The notes: generated from the sequence alone by a model not told the origin. Numbered from the stretch's first letter, positions 1 to 7,650 are shown. The stretch: 10,469 nucleotides of DNA from Nephromyces sp. MM_2019 (GCA_015657535.1 JADHZB010001483.1:1-10469); one strand, 5' to 3'. Made by a program: numbers and translations.

Positions 1-207
1 TGTATGTGTATGTGTATGTGTATGTGTATGTGTGTGTATGTATGTGTATGTGTGTGTGTGTGTATGTATGTGTATGTGTATGTGTATGTATGTGTGTGTG
101 TGTATGTGTATGTATGTATGTGTGCATGTATGTGTATGTGCATGTGTATGTGTATGTGTGTGTGTGTATGTGTATGTGTGTGTATGTGTGTGTATGTGTG
201 TGTATGT
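1..207. repeat. TG/TGTATG microsatellite tract
   Basis: Uninterrupted alternating pyrimidine-purine sequence of TGTG and TGTATG units fills the left edge and probably continues beyond it. It lies in the open-ended ninth intron of the minus-strand gene, where the sense strand therefore reads CA. Cys/Val/Met/Tyr-rich frames in it are artefacts. Confidence 0.95.
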
Positions 208-791
208 GGTTAGCATCTTCTTCAGATAAAGATCATGCCTCATATTGACTATCACTCCCGCAAAAAGGCCTAGATCTGCTTGGGGACTAAAGTTCTTCGA
301 CTATTCCACGGTCTAGAAAATGATTGGTCCAACAAAAGTTAAGGTGGCATGTGTGTACATGTACGCCAGGCTGTGTGTGTGGGTGTGTGTATGTGTATTA
401 GGTTATGTGTGTGCACTAGGCTACAAACTTTTCAGACTTTGTGTTAGGCTATGTATCTTTCAGAATGTGATATGTGTGTGTTCTAAACTATACACTTGTC
501 AGACTGTGTGTTCGCCTATCAAGCTACCACACTGTGGGTGTCACAGTATGCATTTGCCGCACTTTATATCTCTCAGACTGTGTGTCTGCATCAATTATGC
601 ATGTGAAGACGCCTATTTTCCTCAATCGTTGTGTATATGTCAGCGTGTGTTAGTTGGAACTGCGGGGTGTGTCGGCTTTTGAAGTAGCTTCAGGACATGC
701 ATTGGCTACTGCCACAGTATGCGCCGCTCACCGTGTGTTCGCTTCAAGCACTATACTAACATAAGAGAAAATTATCAGGGTGTACATACAC
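208..791. other. intron 9 remainder: TG-rich, degenerate ~30-base repeats, no exon found
   Basis: This stretch continues intron 9 of the UBXN7-like gene. From about 415 to 600 a loose unit recurs, roughly GGCTA....CTTTTCAGACTGTGTGTT, with clear copies near 418-446, 446-482 and 482-511 and decayed ones after. On the minus strand I looked for the UBX domain exon and found none. The most open stretch (240-285) lacks a donor and family motifs. Confidence 0.6.
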
Positions 792-902
792 CTTACGTAG
801 AGAAGCAACGGTGATAGCATCAGACATCTGCCTGCTTGTCATAACTTTGGCCTGCATCCCAGTTCTAGGGTTGATTACTCCAACATATGGGAATTCAAGT
901 AC
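792..902 (-). CDS. UBXN7: UBXN7-like exon 9 (last UAS strands)
   Basis: After the acceptor CTTTTGTAG it reads VLEFPYVGVINPRTG, the typical UAS end (cis-Pro strand FPYVSILDPRTG). QAKVMTSRQMSDAITVASL follows, in the place of the last helix. Two donors are possible: AAG|GTGTAT at 792, phase 0 and used here, or C|GTAAGG at 797, phase 1. Only the next exon can decide, and that lies left of what I can find. Confidence 0.9.
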
Positions 903-3900
903 CTACAAAAGCGACATACACACACAGAAGCTACATATAAGCGAAAATATCGAAGGAAAGCCTACAAGGAAAATCTCACAACACACACTGTGAAAATGTA
1001 GTGCAAACATCAGTGTGCGCCTGTGATAGTGTGGGGTCGTGTCAGTTAAGTCATTGCCTTTGCATGTGTTTGAGGCGATTGCTCTTGTGTGTGCTTCAAC
1101 TATTGCCACTGTGACAGCGTGTGTGTGAAAAACCATTGTGAAATTATAGAGATAAGAAGGAGCAAGGTTGAAGCTGCTTATTCGCATGGGATTATACACA
1201 ACGTTGTAGATAAGAGGAGCAACAGTGTGGTGTACTTACACACCATTACTAGCTGAAGCGATATATTAGAGCGTCTACTTTCTACCTCTAGGGATCGTGT
1301 ACGTGTGTGCAAAAGTCAGCATCAAAGTTTAAATTGGTGGCTGACAAGGGTGATTGAGGGGGTTTATTGAGAGGAGTGACTGAGGGGTGTTATTGAAGAG
1401 GGTCAGTTAGGGGGGGCTGGAGGAGGGTCATTGAGGGGCATGGTTGAGGGGGGTTGCAGAGCAGGTAGATTGAGGTTGAATGCTTGATGGGGGCTGTAGA
1501 GGAGGGGGATTGAGGAGGGAGGCAGAGATGGGTGATTAAGGGAGGTGATTGAGGGGGAAAGCTGAGGGGGATGGTTGAAGGGGGTGATAGAGGAGGGTGA
1601 TTGAGGGGGGTGGTTGAAGGGGGTGATAGAGGAGGGTGATTGAGGGGGGTGGTTGAAGGGGCTCGCAGATAAGAATGATCGAGGGGGGTGGCTGAGGGGG
1701 GTGCTTCAAGACGGTTCACGATGAGATTAGCTGAGGGGGGTGACTAATCAAGCAGTAAAGCAAGATATATGCCCTTGTATATGTGTGCAAGTGTGCTCTT
1801 TCAAGATTCACTCCAAAGCGTGTGCGTAAGAGTCACAATCCCAAGAGGGGCACAATCGCATGAATTACCCTGTAAAGATCGCAGAAGAACTCCCCATCCT
1901 CATCATGAAGAGCTCTCTGCCAAAAAACATAATTACATCGAATAGTGCCCTGCAGAATAAAGTGGTAGGAAATCTCATTTCGAAGAGGAGGAGGAGGAGG
2001 ATGAGGATGAGGAGGAGCAAATTCTTCTAAAACACCAGCAAATCAAAGAAAATAGTGGGAAAACCTAAAAAAAACTGCAATTTGCAGGAAATTATGATTT
2101 GCTACCACGAAAAGTGTGAAGAAAATGCGTTAAAAACAAAAAAAAAGAAGTAAGCTGGTTGAGTAGTTGTGGCAGCAAGCACACACACATGGTAATCTGC
2201 AGAAGATACATACGCTGCACACACAGCAAAAGAATACATACCCACACACACACACGTACCTCAAAAGTGCATTTAACCCCACACAGCACAAAAATGCACT
2301 ACAAAACACAGAAAACAAGACAAAATGCACACATGACACCCCCGTACATACACACACACACACACACAGCATACAAATAGGTATACACAAGAAAAGTAGA
2401 TATCTGCACATATTGAATCATGCAACGAAAACAGACCATTCGCACACACACACACACAACCTTTAAAGAATGAAGAATATACTTTGAAAACGCTAGCAAA
2501 AACAAATTTTCAAGCAACACACAGAAATCAATGACCAAAGAAGCTCGATCAACGCAATACACACGCACATGCGAACAAGCACACACAAAAACATGCAAAT
2601 ACGCACAAATGCGAGCGCACACACGCACACATGCGAACACACACGCATACACACACACGTACACACACAGAGCACACACACACACCTACCTGAACTGTTT
2701 CGTTAGACCATATATCTCTGTTCAGCTTATGTGACTCAAAGAGATCATTATCTTGGATGTTAACGAGCAGCAGTTTACCGCCCTTTAACGCTGCATCTTT
2801 AGCCTGAAGCAGTCATTGGTAGAAGAGGGTCATCAAAGTATATGCACACAAATTGCCGGATAAGCAATATATAAAGGCATTGAAAAAAACACACACACAC
2901 ATGGACAAGAACATAGACGAACAAGCAAACACACACACACACACACACATGAGCAAGCAGACACACAAAGATGAAGATAAAAAACACACATACAAATAGA
3001 GAGGTACATGATCATAAGCAAATGCACACACTTCTTCAAATTTAGTCATAAAAAAGCACTCCAACATAAAAATTTTCACAAACCATACAAAATAAATCTA
3101 TGCAATCCAATTTTCATACATAAAAACACACACAAACCCACACACCTCTTGAAAGTCAGACTTGAAGTTCAGCGAGCTAGGAGGAGCGAATATCTCTGCC
3201 AAAGTTGTAGCTCTGCCCCCAGGGAGTTGCTCTTCTCCTCTTGAACTCTCAAAAGGTGAAGATGCTTCTCTTGAGCTTCCAGAGGACTGAGCTGTGGAAA
3301 AATAATCAGTCGGTGTACGTACACTTAAATACAGAAGCTGGATAATGGCGGCTCCATTGAAGGTCAAACTTACGCATAGAACAGTTCACCATCGGGAAAG
3401 CACATTAGCACACACACGATAAAAAACGCATTTAGCCGCCTGAAGAATACAGCATTCTGTGTGTCTATCCGATGCCGTAACAGATTTAGAGGATTTAGAC
3501 ACGCATACACATACATGTGTAGTTCAATATGAAAACTTAAAGATGGAGGGAGACGAAAACATATAAGAGGAAATTTTATGCTTAAGCGGAAGAGGAAGAA
3601 ACACACACAGGCACTCACATGCCCATAAGCACGCACACAGGCACAAAACGCACATAAGAATGCCCACACAAACATATATCCACTCACACACGCACATATC
3701 AAGTATGTGCAAGACTGATGAAAACCAACCATCTTGATCTTTGTCGCTTGTCTGATGTCGACGTCTCGTCCTCGCTGCATCATCTAAAAATGAAGAACGA
3801 AACAGCAAAAAAAACCTATTTTTACATGAATTTGGGATTTCCTCTTTTTTCGCAGTTTTCTTCAAAATTATCAGATCTTTGAGCGTGGCGTGAAAGCCTG

Positions 3901-6057
3901 GCTAGCAAAACCAGAAGAAGAAGAGGACGAAAAAAAAAAGAGGAAAAAGAAAAACAGTAAGAAGAGTAAGAAGAAGAGGAAGAAGAAGAAAAACAGTAAG
4001 AAGAGTAAGAAGAAGAGGAAGAAGAAGAAAAAGAAGAAGAAGAGTAAGAAGAAGAAGAAAAAGAGTAAGAAGAAGAAGAGTAAGAAGAAGAAGAAAAAGA
4101 GTAAGAAGAAGAAGAGTAAGAAGAAGAAGAAGAGTAAGAAGAAGAAGAGTAAGAAGAAAAAGAAGAAGAAGAAGAAAACCATAGAAAAGGAAAAAGACTA
4201 AAAGGACAAAATTCAAAGTAAAAAAGCATCAAAAAAATCGCAACAGAAACTGCGAGACTATCAAGAAAAGCATAAACATGCAATCCCCACATACTATTCA
4301 GTTGCGCACACAAGCTTCCCATTACTATCTCCAAGCATATCTAAATCATCAGAACAACTTGTGTGCTCTTAAATACTAAATGAATGCGCACACGCTTAAA
4401 CATACTGAAAAATGTGTTGACACACACACATCCTGAAAGATTTCTTAACACAAGCGGGAAAAAACTACTTAACGCATACTGAAAAACTCGTTAAAACACA
4501 CACTGAAACCTCAATATACACAAACACAACGATAAACAGGTGCAGGGAACATAAAAGCCACAAGACACAGTGTAAAACCTACTCCTAGGAAGGCCTCTAC
4601 AAGCAAGGCAATTAAATGCACAAACACCAAAACACACACAAACACCAAAACACACACAAACACCAAAACACACACACACATCAAAACACACACACCATTT
4701 TTCAGTAAATTCTTGACAAATAAGGACAAGCAACTCACCTACTAGCAGCCTCTGAGTGTATATCTGATCAGGAGTTCTTCGATGCAAAAATAGAGGAAGA
4801 AGAAGCAAAAATTCAGCGAATTCACAAGAAACAATGGAAAGTAGTTGCCATCGAAATTTCGAGCGAGAGAAGAGGGAAAAAAAAAAAAGTCTTGGAGGTA
4901 ATAAAAGTGAAGAATGAAGAAGAAAAAAAGATGAAGCAGAAGATTAACAAGATAAAGACAAGCAAAGCTCACAAAATTACATGCAAAAAAGTAGAAATCT
5001 CGTAGAATTTCGGCCCAAAAACAAAATAGATGAGCATAAAGAGGGAAAAATTGTAGAAGGGCATCTTAACCTCCAAAAATATCAACCTACAACTCTAGAA
5101 TGCAATTGGAGAAACTAAAATCAAGTTTATGTTAGCTAAAAGCTACGCCATCGCTACTATTACAGAGATATCATCAAAATACACAGAGAAATACGCTTTT
5201 AAAAAGCGAGAGATTCCGACTGATTAGCAAAAAAATATGAAAAAAGCAAAGAAATCCACACACAGGCGTTTTCTATAAAAACTCCACATTTTTAGTAGAA
5301 AAAAGCAAAAAAAAAGCACCAACGGCATACCTGCTATCTTCTTCATCTACAAAAGGGGTAGCCAAAGGATTGGATGATCTACTTTTGCTGGGAAAATAGC
5401 TTGAAGATTCACTCTCCAAAGAGGGAACCGAAGGGTGGAATTCCAGCCAAAGAGAAATCGCCTTTTCTAACGATCCTTTTGCCATCTTTTAAATAGTATA
5501 AGATGATAAAAGTAGAGATGAGTGAGAAGAACTTCTCTAAAACACACGACCTTTACAGCATAAAAAAGACAAAATATCAACCGAACAAATTAGAAGGAAT
5601 AATCAGTCAGAAAATTACTTGATTTATCGAGAAACTCTTATGAATTTGGGTTAAATCGCTTCAAATTATCGTAAATATGTTTCTCTGTTTGTGTGTGTGT
5701 GTAAAGTGGTGTATTCTTCAACTAGACATGGATGCTCTATAGCTAAGCACGCCATCCTGCACGCATTTTTGTCAAATTGGTTCCTGCTCATTTCTTCATA
5801 TGCGTATGTGGATGTGTGCGTACTCGTATTGTATATGTTCCTGTCCATGTGAATCTGCACTGTAGATGTTTGAGTGTGCAAGCTGGCGTGTGCGAGTTAT
5901 TGTTTCTGCGCAGATTTGAGTGGGCGTGTGGAAATTCGTATTATACGTACTTGCTCGTGTGTGCAAGTTCACGTGTGTGCCATCGTGTGGTTGTTTCACA
6001 TTGCAAAATATATAGGGAACCCACAAAAAGAGTAAAGAATCCTCGTATCTTTAAAAG

Positions 6058-6122
<65 letters not shown>

Positions 6123-7249
6123 GGAAGAGATAGACATTCATAAAATCAAGCACAGGTAAAGAGATAGATTCATTCAAATCATCTCAAAACCTCAGAATTT
6201 TACCTGCAAATAATTGGCTGCGACAGTTTCATCTTCGAGATCTGAAAATAGCGAAAAGACAAATTTTATGCTTCTCACCATGAAATAATTTTCAGCCAAC
6301 AGCTTCACAATTTTTCATAGCCTCTGCAAAAAAATGCTCAGTACCAGCAAAAAATTCACTCAAAAAAGGTCTAGACACTTAGAATTCCTTCAATTTGTTA
6401 GTATCTTCTACAAGTGTGCATCTTCTGCAACACACACACAAACACACACCGGGTTAAAATTTACTAAAATTAAGATCAGCTGCAACAACCAGGAAGATTT
6501 CCTTCATCAAAAAGTGCGGAAATCTCCCATAAATCAACCAGAAGAACATGCTCTGCACACCAAAGAGGGAGCTGAATGACATGCAGAGCATCAATCTTGA
6601 AGGATACTCAAGAGACTACACTATCAACGCGATTTTAAATGATTAAAGATTTTTTTTTTCTACTCGCTGTTTCTTAATTAATCTTCTCTCCTTGCTGTTC
6701 TCTTCCTCAATAATCTCTTTTCGTTTATACTTTGCCTGCAAAAATTCTCTCTTCTATCTAATCCTTCTTCGCTTTCTATACTCTCTATACACACGCAGTT
6801 TATATTATCTCGTTTTGTATTTTCTCTCTTCAGCATTCTCTATGTTCTCGCTCTTCTCTCTTCTCTCTGTTCTCTATCTTCTCTCTTCTTCTCTCTTGTC
6901 CTCTCTTCTTCTTTCTGTCCTTCTCTCTTCTTCTCTCTCCTCTCTTCACTCTCCTCTCTCACTTTCTTGTAAAAATTGCATGCCAACACCACAGCACACA
7001 CATAGTCATTCATCCACAAACTTTTTATGCCTATAGAGACGAACTGCATCCAATTAATAGCAGGACAGCTAGAATCACACACATACACACACAATGAATC
7101 TGCACCTTGAAAATCCTATCTTCTCTTATCTACACCCAAAAATTAAACAGCTATAAACCAATCAAATGCTTACGAGAGATTTGCATGAAATCTTCCAATA
7201 CTTTCGACATCTTCTCTTTCGAGCATTTTCCACTGGTATGACGAGGCAT
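792..7249 (-). CDS. UBXN7: UBXN7/Ubx5-like UBA-UAS-UBX protein, 3' part missing
   Basis: Family members bind ubiquitylated substrates and bring them to the p97/Cdc48 unfoldase, often with cullin-RING ligases. Nine exons read in phase: 7174-7249, 6204-6241, 5331-5485, 4739-4776, 3730-3783, 3146-3291, 2690-2803, 1869-1949 and 792-902 (813 bases, 271 codons). Residues about 17-53 form a UBA-like domain (LEDFMQIS, then GSLEKAISLWLE). Residues 90-102 match the family linker usually read as VRxPIPxxxExLV. Residues 149-271 are most of a UAS domain: LAEIFAPP, LLLVNIQD, LNRDIWSNE, VFWQ and FPYVGVINPRTG. There is no CxxC, as expected for a non-redox UAS fold. The UBX domain and any UIM are absent and should lie left of base 1. 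FAF1/FAF2 are related, but LNRDIWSNE and FPYV.I.PRTG fit UBXN7/Ubx5 best. The start ATG has A at -3. Family assignment is by recalled motifs, without a search. Confidence 0.9.
1343..1742. repeat. G-rich minisatellite in intron 8
   Basis: The plus strand carries G runs of 3 to 6 joined by short ATTGA, GTTGA or ATAGA spacers. A basic unit of about 13 bases (GGTGATTGAGGGG) builds a 39-base higher-order copy; GTGATAGAGG recurs at 1584 and 1623. It sits in intron 8, so the transcript carries the C-rich strand (CCCCTCAATCACC). The G-rich strand could fold into quadruplexes. The Pro-rich frame on the minus strand here is an artefact. Confidence 0.9.
1869..1949 (-). CDS. UBXN7: UBXN7-like exon 8 (UAS, FWQ segment)
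   Basis: Its 27 codons are phase 0 at both ends, with acceptor TTATTCTGCAG and donor AGG|GTAATT. It reads TIRCNYVFWQRALHDEDG and then FFCDLYR, matching the family segment IRE.FIFWQ..HDSEEG....FYKL. A GA/CT-rich block at 1979-2020 sits about 30 bases upstream in the sense direction and provides pyrimidine-rich sequence before the acceptor. Confidence 0.92.
1979..2020. repeat. GAG/GATGAG purine block before exon 8
   Basis: GAGGAGGAGGAGGATGAGGATGAGGAGGAG on the plus strand is CTC/CATCCT on the sense strand, about 30 bases upstream of the exon 8 acceptor. It is probably an extended polypyrimidine region. Confidence 0.7.
2180..2686. repeat. CA-rich microsatellite clusters in intron 7
   Basis: Several (CA)n runs (2180-2188, 2244-2254, 2350-2368, 2441-2458, 2616-2686) lie among A-rich sequence. 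On the sense strand of the UBXN7-like gene they read TG. The last run begins immediately after the exon 7 donor. His/Thr-rich plus frames and Cys/Val-rich minus frames here are translations of the repeat. Confidence 0.9.
2690..2803 (-). CDS. UBXN7: UBXN7-like exon 7 (UAS core)
   Basis: Its 38 codons run in phase 0 from the acceptor GCTTCAG to the donor CAG|GTAGGT. The exon contains LLLVNIQD (core beta strand) and LNRDIWSNETVQ, the most diagnostic UAS motif of the UBXN7/Ubx5 group (LNRDVWSNExV). No frame of useful length with a start codon covers it, so a simple open-frame scan would miss it. It is the strongest single piece of evidence for the family. Confidence 0.93.
2888..2970. repeat. CA microsatellite in intron 6
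   Basis: Runs at 2888-2900 and 2928-2949, with a smaller one at 2960-2967, read CA on the plus strand and TG on the sense strand. The rest of intron 6 (2804-3145) is A-rich with no exon candidate. Confidence 0.85.
3146..3291 (-). CDS. UBXN7: UBXN7-like exon 6 (linker and start of UAS domain)
   Basis: It codes for 48 residues plus a shared junction codon. The first half is Ser/Glu-rich linker. The second half, TTLAEIFAPPSSL followed by FKSDFQE, matches the UAS opening commonly seen as TLADLFRPPIDLM...GSFExAK. The acceptor is TTTTTCCACAG and the donor GAG|GTGTGT runs directly into the TG-rich intron 6. The frame stays open upstream of the acceptor, but that extension lacks linker character. 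Confidence 0.9.
3292..3729. other. intron 5: CA-rich, with a tempting false exon at 3371-3450
   Basis: CA-rich sequence fills 3598-3695. A stretch at 3371-3450 has acceptor- and donor-like borders (TTCTTCAG and GTAAGT) and an open frame ending FPDGELFY. Its phase does not fit exon 6 and it interrupts a consistent exon 5 to exon 6 junction, so I treat it as intron. Confidence 0.6.
3730..3783 (-). CDS. UBXN7: UBXN7-like exon 5 (basic linker, 3' end uncertain)
   Basis: After the acceptor TTTTTAG it reads DAARTRRRHQTSDKDQD, an Arg-rich stretch like the basic linker before the UAS domain in the family. Two donors keep the frame. GATG|GTTGGT, used for this end, gives an Ala junction but is a poor donor. 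T|GTGAGT at 3688 is a strong donor and adds 14 residues, including GWFSSVLHILDM. The second lies in TG-rich sequence that otherwise marks introns here. Exon identity is fairly sure; its end is not. Confidence 0.65.
3913..4197. repeat. GAA/AAG polypurine tract in intron 4
   Basis: About 285 bases are almost pure purine on the plus strand, broken mainly by T in GTAAG. A 39-base unit is duplicated (AACAGTAA at 3953 and 3992). GAGTAAG then recurs at 4042, 4063, 4078, 4099, 4114, 4132 and 4147, with spacings of 15, 18 or 21. Spacings divisible by three keep frames open on both strands, which explains the Lys-rich, Ser/Tyr-rich, Phe-rich and Leu-rich artefact frames. The sense strand is a polypyrimidine run. 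Confidence 0.95.
4622..4696. repeat. 18-base tandem repeat in intron 4
   Basis: The unit AAACACCAAAACACACAC occurs three times exactly at 4622, 4640 and 4658, followed by a variant with ATCAAAA. It lies about 40 bases downstream of the exon 4 donor in the sense direction. Confidence 0.9.
4739..4776 (-). CDS. UBXN7: UBXN7-like exon 4 (conserved linker motif)
   Basis: With its junction codons this 38-base exon reads RTPDQIYTQRLLVD. It lines up with the short conserved VRxPIPxxxExLV segment between the UBA and UAS domains of UBXN7/Ubx5 proteins. The acceptor is TTTTTGCATCGAAG and the donor is the strong G|GTGAGT. Entry needs one base after AG and exit leaves G, which joins AT of exon 5 as GAT. 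A nearer AG (CTGATCAG, ending at 4767) would bring a stop codon in frame and is rejected. Confidence 0.78.
4777..5330. other. intron 3: purine-rich near 4790-4960, no exon found
   Basis: The stretch is A-rich on the plus strand, with five GCAAAAA words (4784, 4805, 4983, 5227, 5305). A plus-strand frame of about 90 codons (4724-5005) crosses exon 4 antisense and is rich in Lys and Glu because of purine bias. I do not accept it as a gene. Confidence 0.6.
5331..5485 (-). CDS. UBXN7: UBXN7-like exon 3 (third UBA helix and Ser-rich linker)
   Basis: It codes for 51 residues. GSLEKAISLWLEF is the typical last UBA helix. A Ser/Pro-rich, probably disordered linker follows and ends in the acidic VDEEDS. 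The acceptor is CTATTTAAAAG after a pyrimidine-rich stretch and the donor is AG|GTATGC, leaving two bases that exon 4 completes to AGA (Arg). The exon begins with ATG, so it could be mistaken for the gene start. The better reading is continuation from exon 2, because a UBA domain needs the two upstream helices. Confidence 0.87.
6061..6120. repeat. perfect (CA)30 microsatellite in intron 2
   Basis: Sixty bases of uninterrupted CA, reading (TG)30 on the sense strand. Nearby at 5690-6000 the plus strand is instead TG-rich, so the polarity flips within this one intron. Confidence 0.98.
6204..6241 (-). CDS. UBXN7: UBXN7-like exon 2 (38 bases, second UBA helix)
   Basis: This tiny exon lies between the acceptor TATTTTCAG and the donor CAG|GTAAAA. 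It reads LEDETVAANYLQ, matching the second helix of a UBA-like domain, where E-E-A-x-x-Y-L is common. It enters with two bases and leaves at phase 0, so exon 3 begins cleanly with ATG GCA. Phase and domain position both support it even though it is far too short to stand out as an open frame. Confidence 0.82.
6690..6970. repeat. TCTCTTC pyrimidine-rich tract in intron 1
   Basis: The plus strand is mostly C and T, densest at 6820-6965 with CTCTTCTCTCTTCT units. The sense strand of the UBXN7-like gene is therefore purine-rich, opposite to intron 4. Leu/Ser-rich plus and Glu/Arg-rich minus frames are artefacts. The rest of intron 1 (6242-7173) shows no exon candidate. Confidence 0.85.
7174..7249 (-). 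CDS. UBXN7: UBXN7-like exon 1 (start codon, first UBA helix)
   Basis: It opens with ATG at 7249-7247 in the context AAC-ATG and gives 25 codons plus one base, ending in LEDFMQIS, which fits the first UBA helix. The donor is C|GTAAGC. The leftover C joins AT of exon 2 to make CAT (His). The short basic leader before the helix (RHTSGKCSKEK) is unremarkable. An exon further upstream cannot be excluded, but none is needed. Confidence 0.82.
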
Positions 7250-7429
7250 GTTAACCTATGGATCTTCTATTAGCATTAAACCCTAATTTTATTAGTTTTC
7301 CACACAATATTTTGCCCTGCATGCGCGTGTGTGTGTGTGGCTTTATTATTTTCTTTGGAAATCAGTTTGTTCAGCCTTATAACATTGTAGTAAATGTGCA
7401 GATACAAAATGTTTCGATTATCCTCAATG

Positions 7430-7650
7430 TGTGTGTTACTGTGTGTGATACCACTGTGTGTGTGTGATACCACTGTGTGTGATACCGCTGTGTGTGTGTG
7501 ATACCACTGTGTGTGTGTGATACCGCTGTGTGTGTGTGATACCACTGTGTGTGTGTGATACCGCTGTGTGTGTGTGATACCACTGTGTGTGTGTGATACC
7601 ACTGTGTAAATCTCTGACACCACTGTGTGTGTGACACCTCTATGTGTGCT
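7430..7650. repeat. 19-base minisatellite GATACCACTGTGTGTGTGT
   Basis: Units start at 7447, 7466, 7481, 7500, 7519, 7538, 7557, 7576 and 7595, spaced 19 bases except one 15-base copy, with two decayed copies after. The variable base in CCACTG/CCGCTG alternates A, A, G, A, G, A, G, A, A, implying a 38-base higher-order unit. It lies about 200 bases upstream of the UBXN7-like start codon. Thr/His/Ser-rich minus frames here are repeat translations. Confidence 0.95.

Noticed and set aside
1..207. Telomere-like array at the contig edge
   Set aside because: The units are TG and TGTATG, without a G-run telomere unit such as TTTAGGG, and the same repeat type occurs throughout the introns.
4..248. 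Three overlapping Cys/Val/Met/Tyr-rich plus-strand frames
   Set aside because: They are direct translations of TG/TGTATG microsatellite and overlap in all frames.
240..285. Minus-strand frame LFAGVIVNMRHDLYLKKM as the next UBXN7-like exon
   Set aside because: It has no GT donor before entering CA repeat and no UBX-domain motif.
1390..1719. Pro-rich minus-strand frame of 109 codons
   Set aside because: It is the C-rich strand of the intron 8 minisatellite, between two secure exons.
3371..3450. Minus-strand exon ending FPDGELFY with GTAAGT donor
   Set aside because: Its outgoing phase would put a stop in exon 6, whereas exon 5 joins exon 6 in phase.
3822..4334. Ser/Tyr-rich minus frame of 170 codons and Lys-rich plus frame at 3890-4201
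   Set aside because: Both come from the GAA/AAG polypurine tract, whose spacings are multiples of three; the tract lies in intron 4.
4724..5005. Plus-strand frame of about 90 codons containing ISDQEFFDAKIEEEEAKIQR
   Set aside because: It lies antisense across exon 4, has no good start, and its Lys/Glu content follows the purine bias. The minus-strand exon has the family motif and phase.
5273..5485. Exon 3 read as a stand-alone gene from its own ATG
   Set aside because: It would begin inside a UBA domain and read through a good donor into intron; exons 1 and 2 supply the missing helices in phase.
7447..7613. CRISPR-like array
   Set aside because: Units are contiguous 19-base tandem copies without unique spacers, in a eukaryotic intron-rich context.
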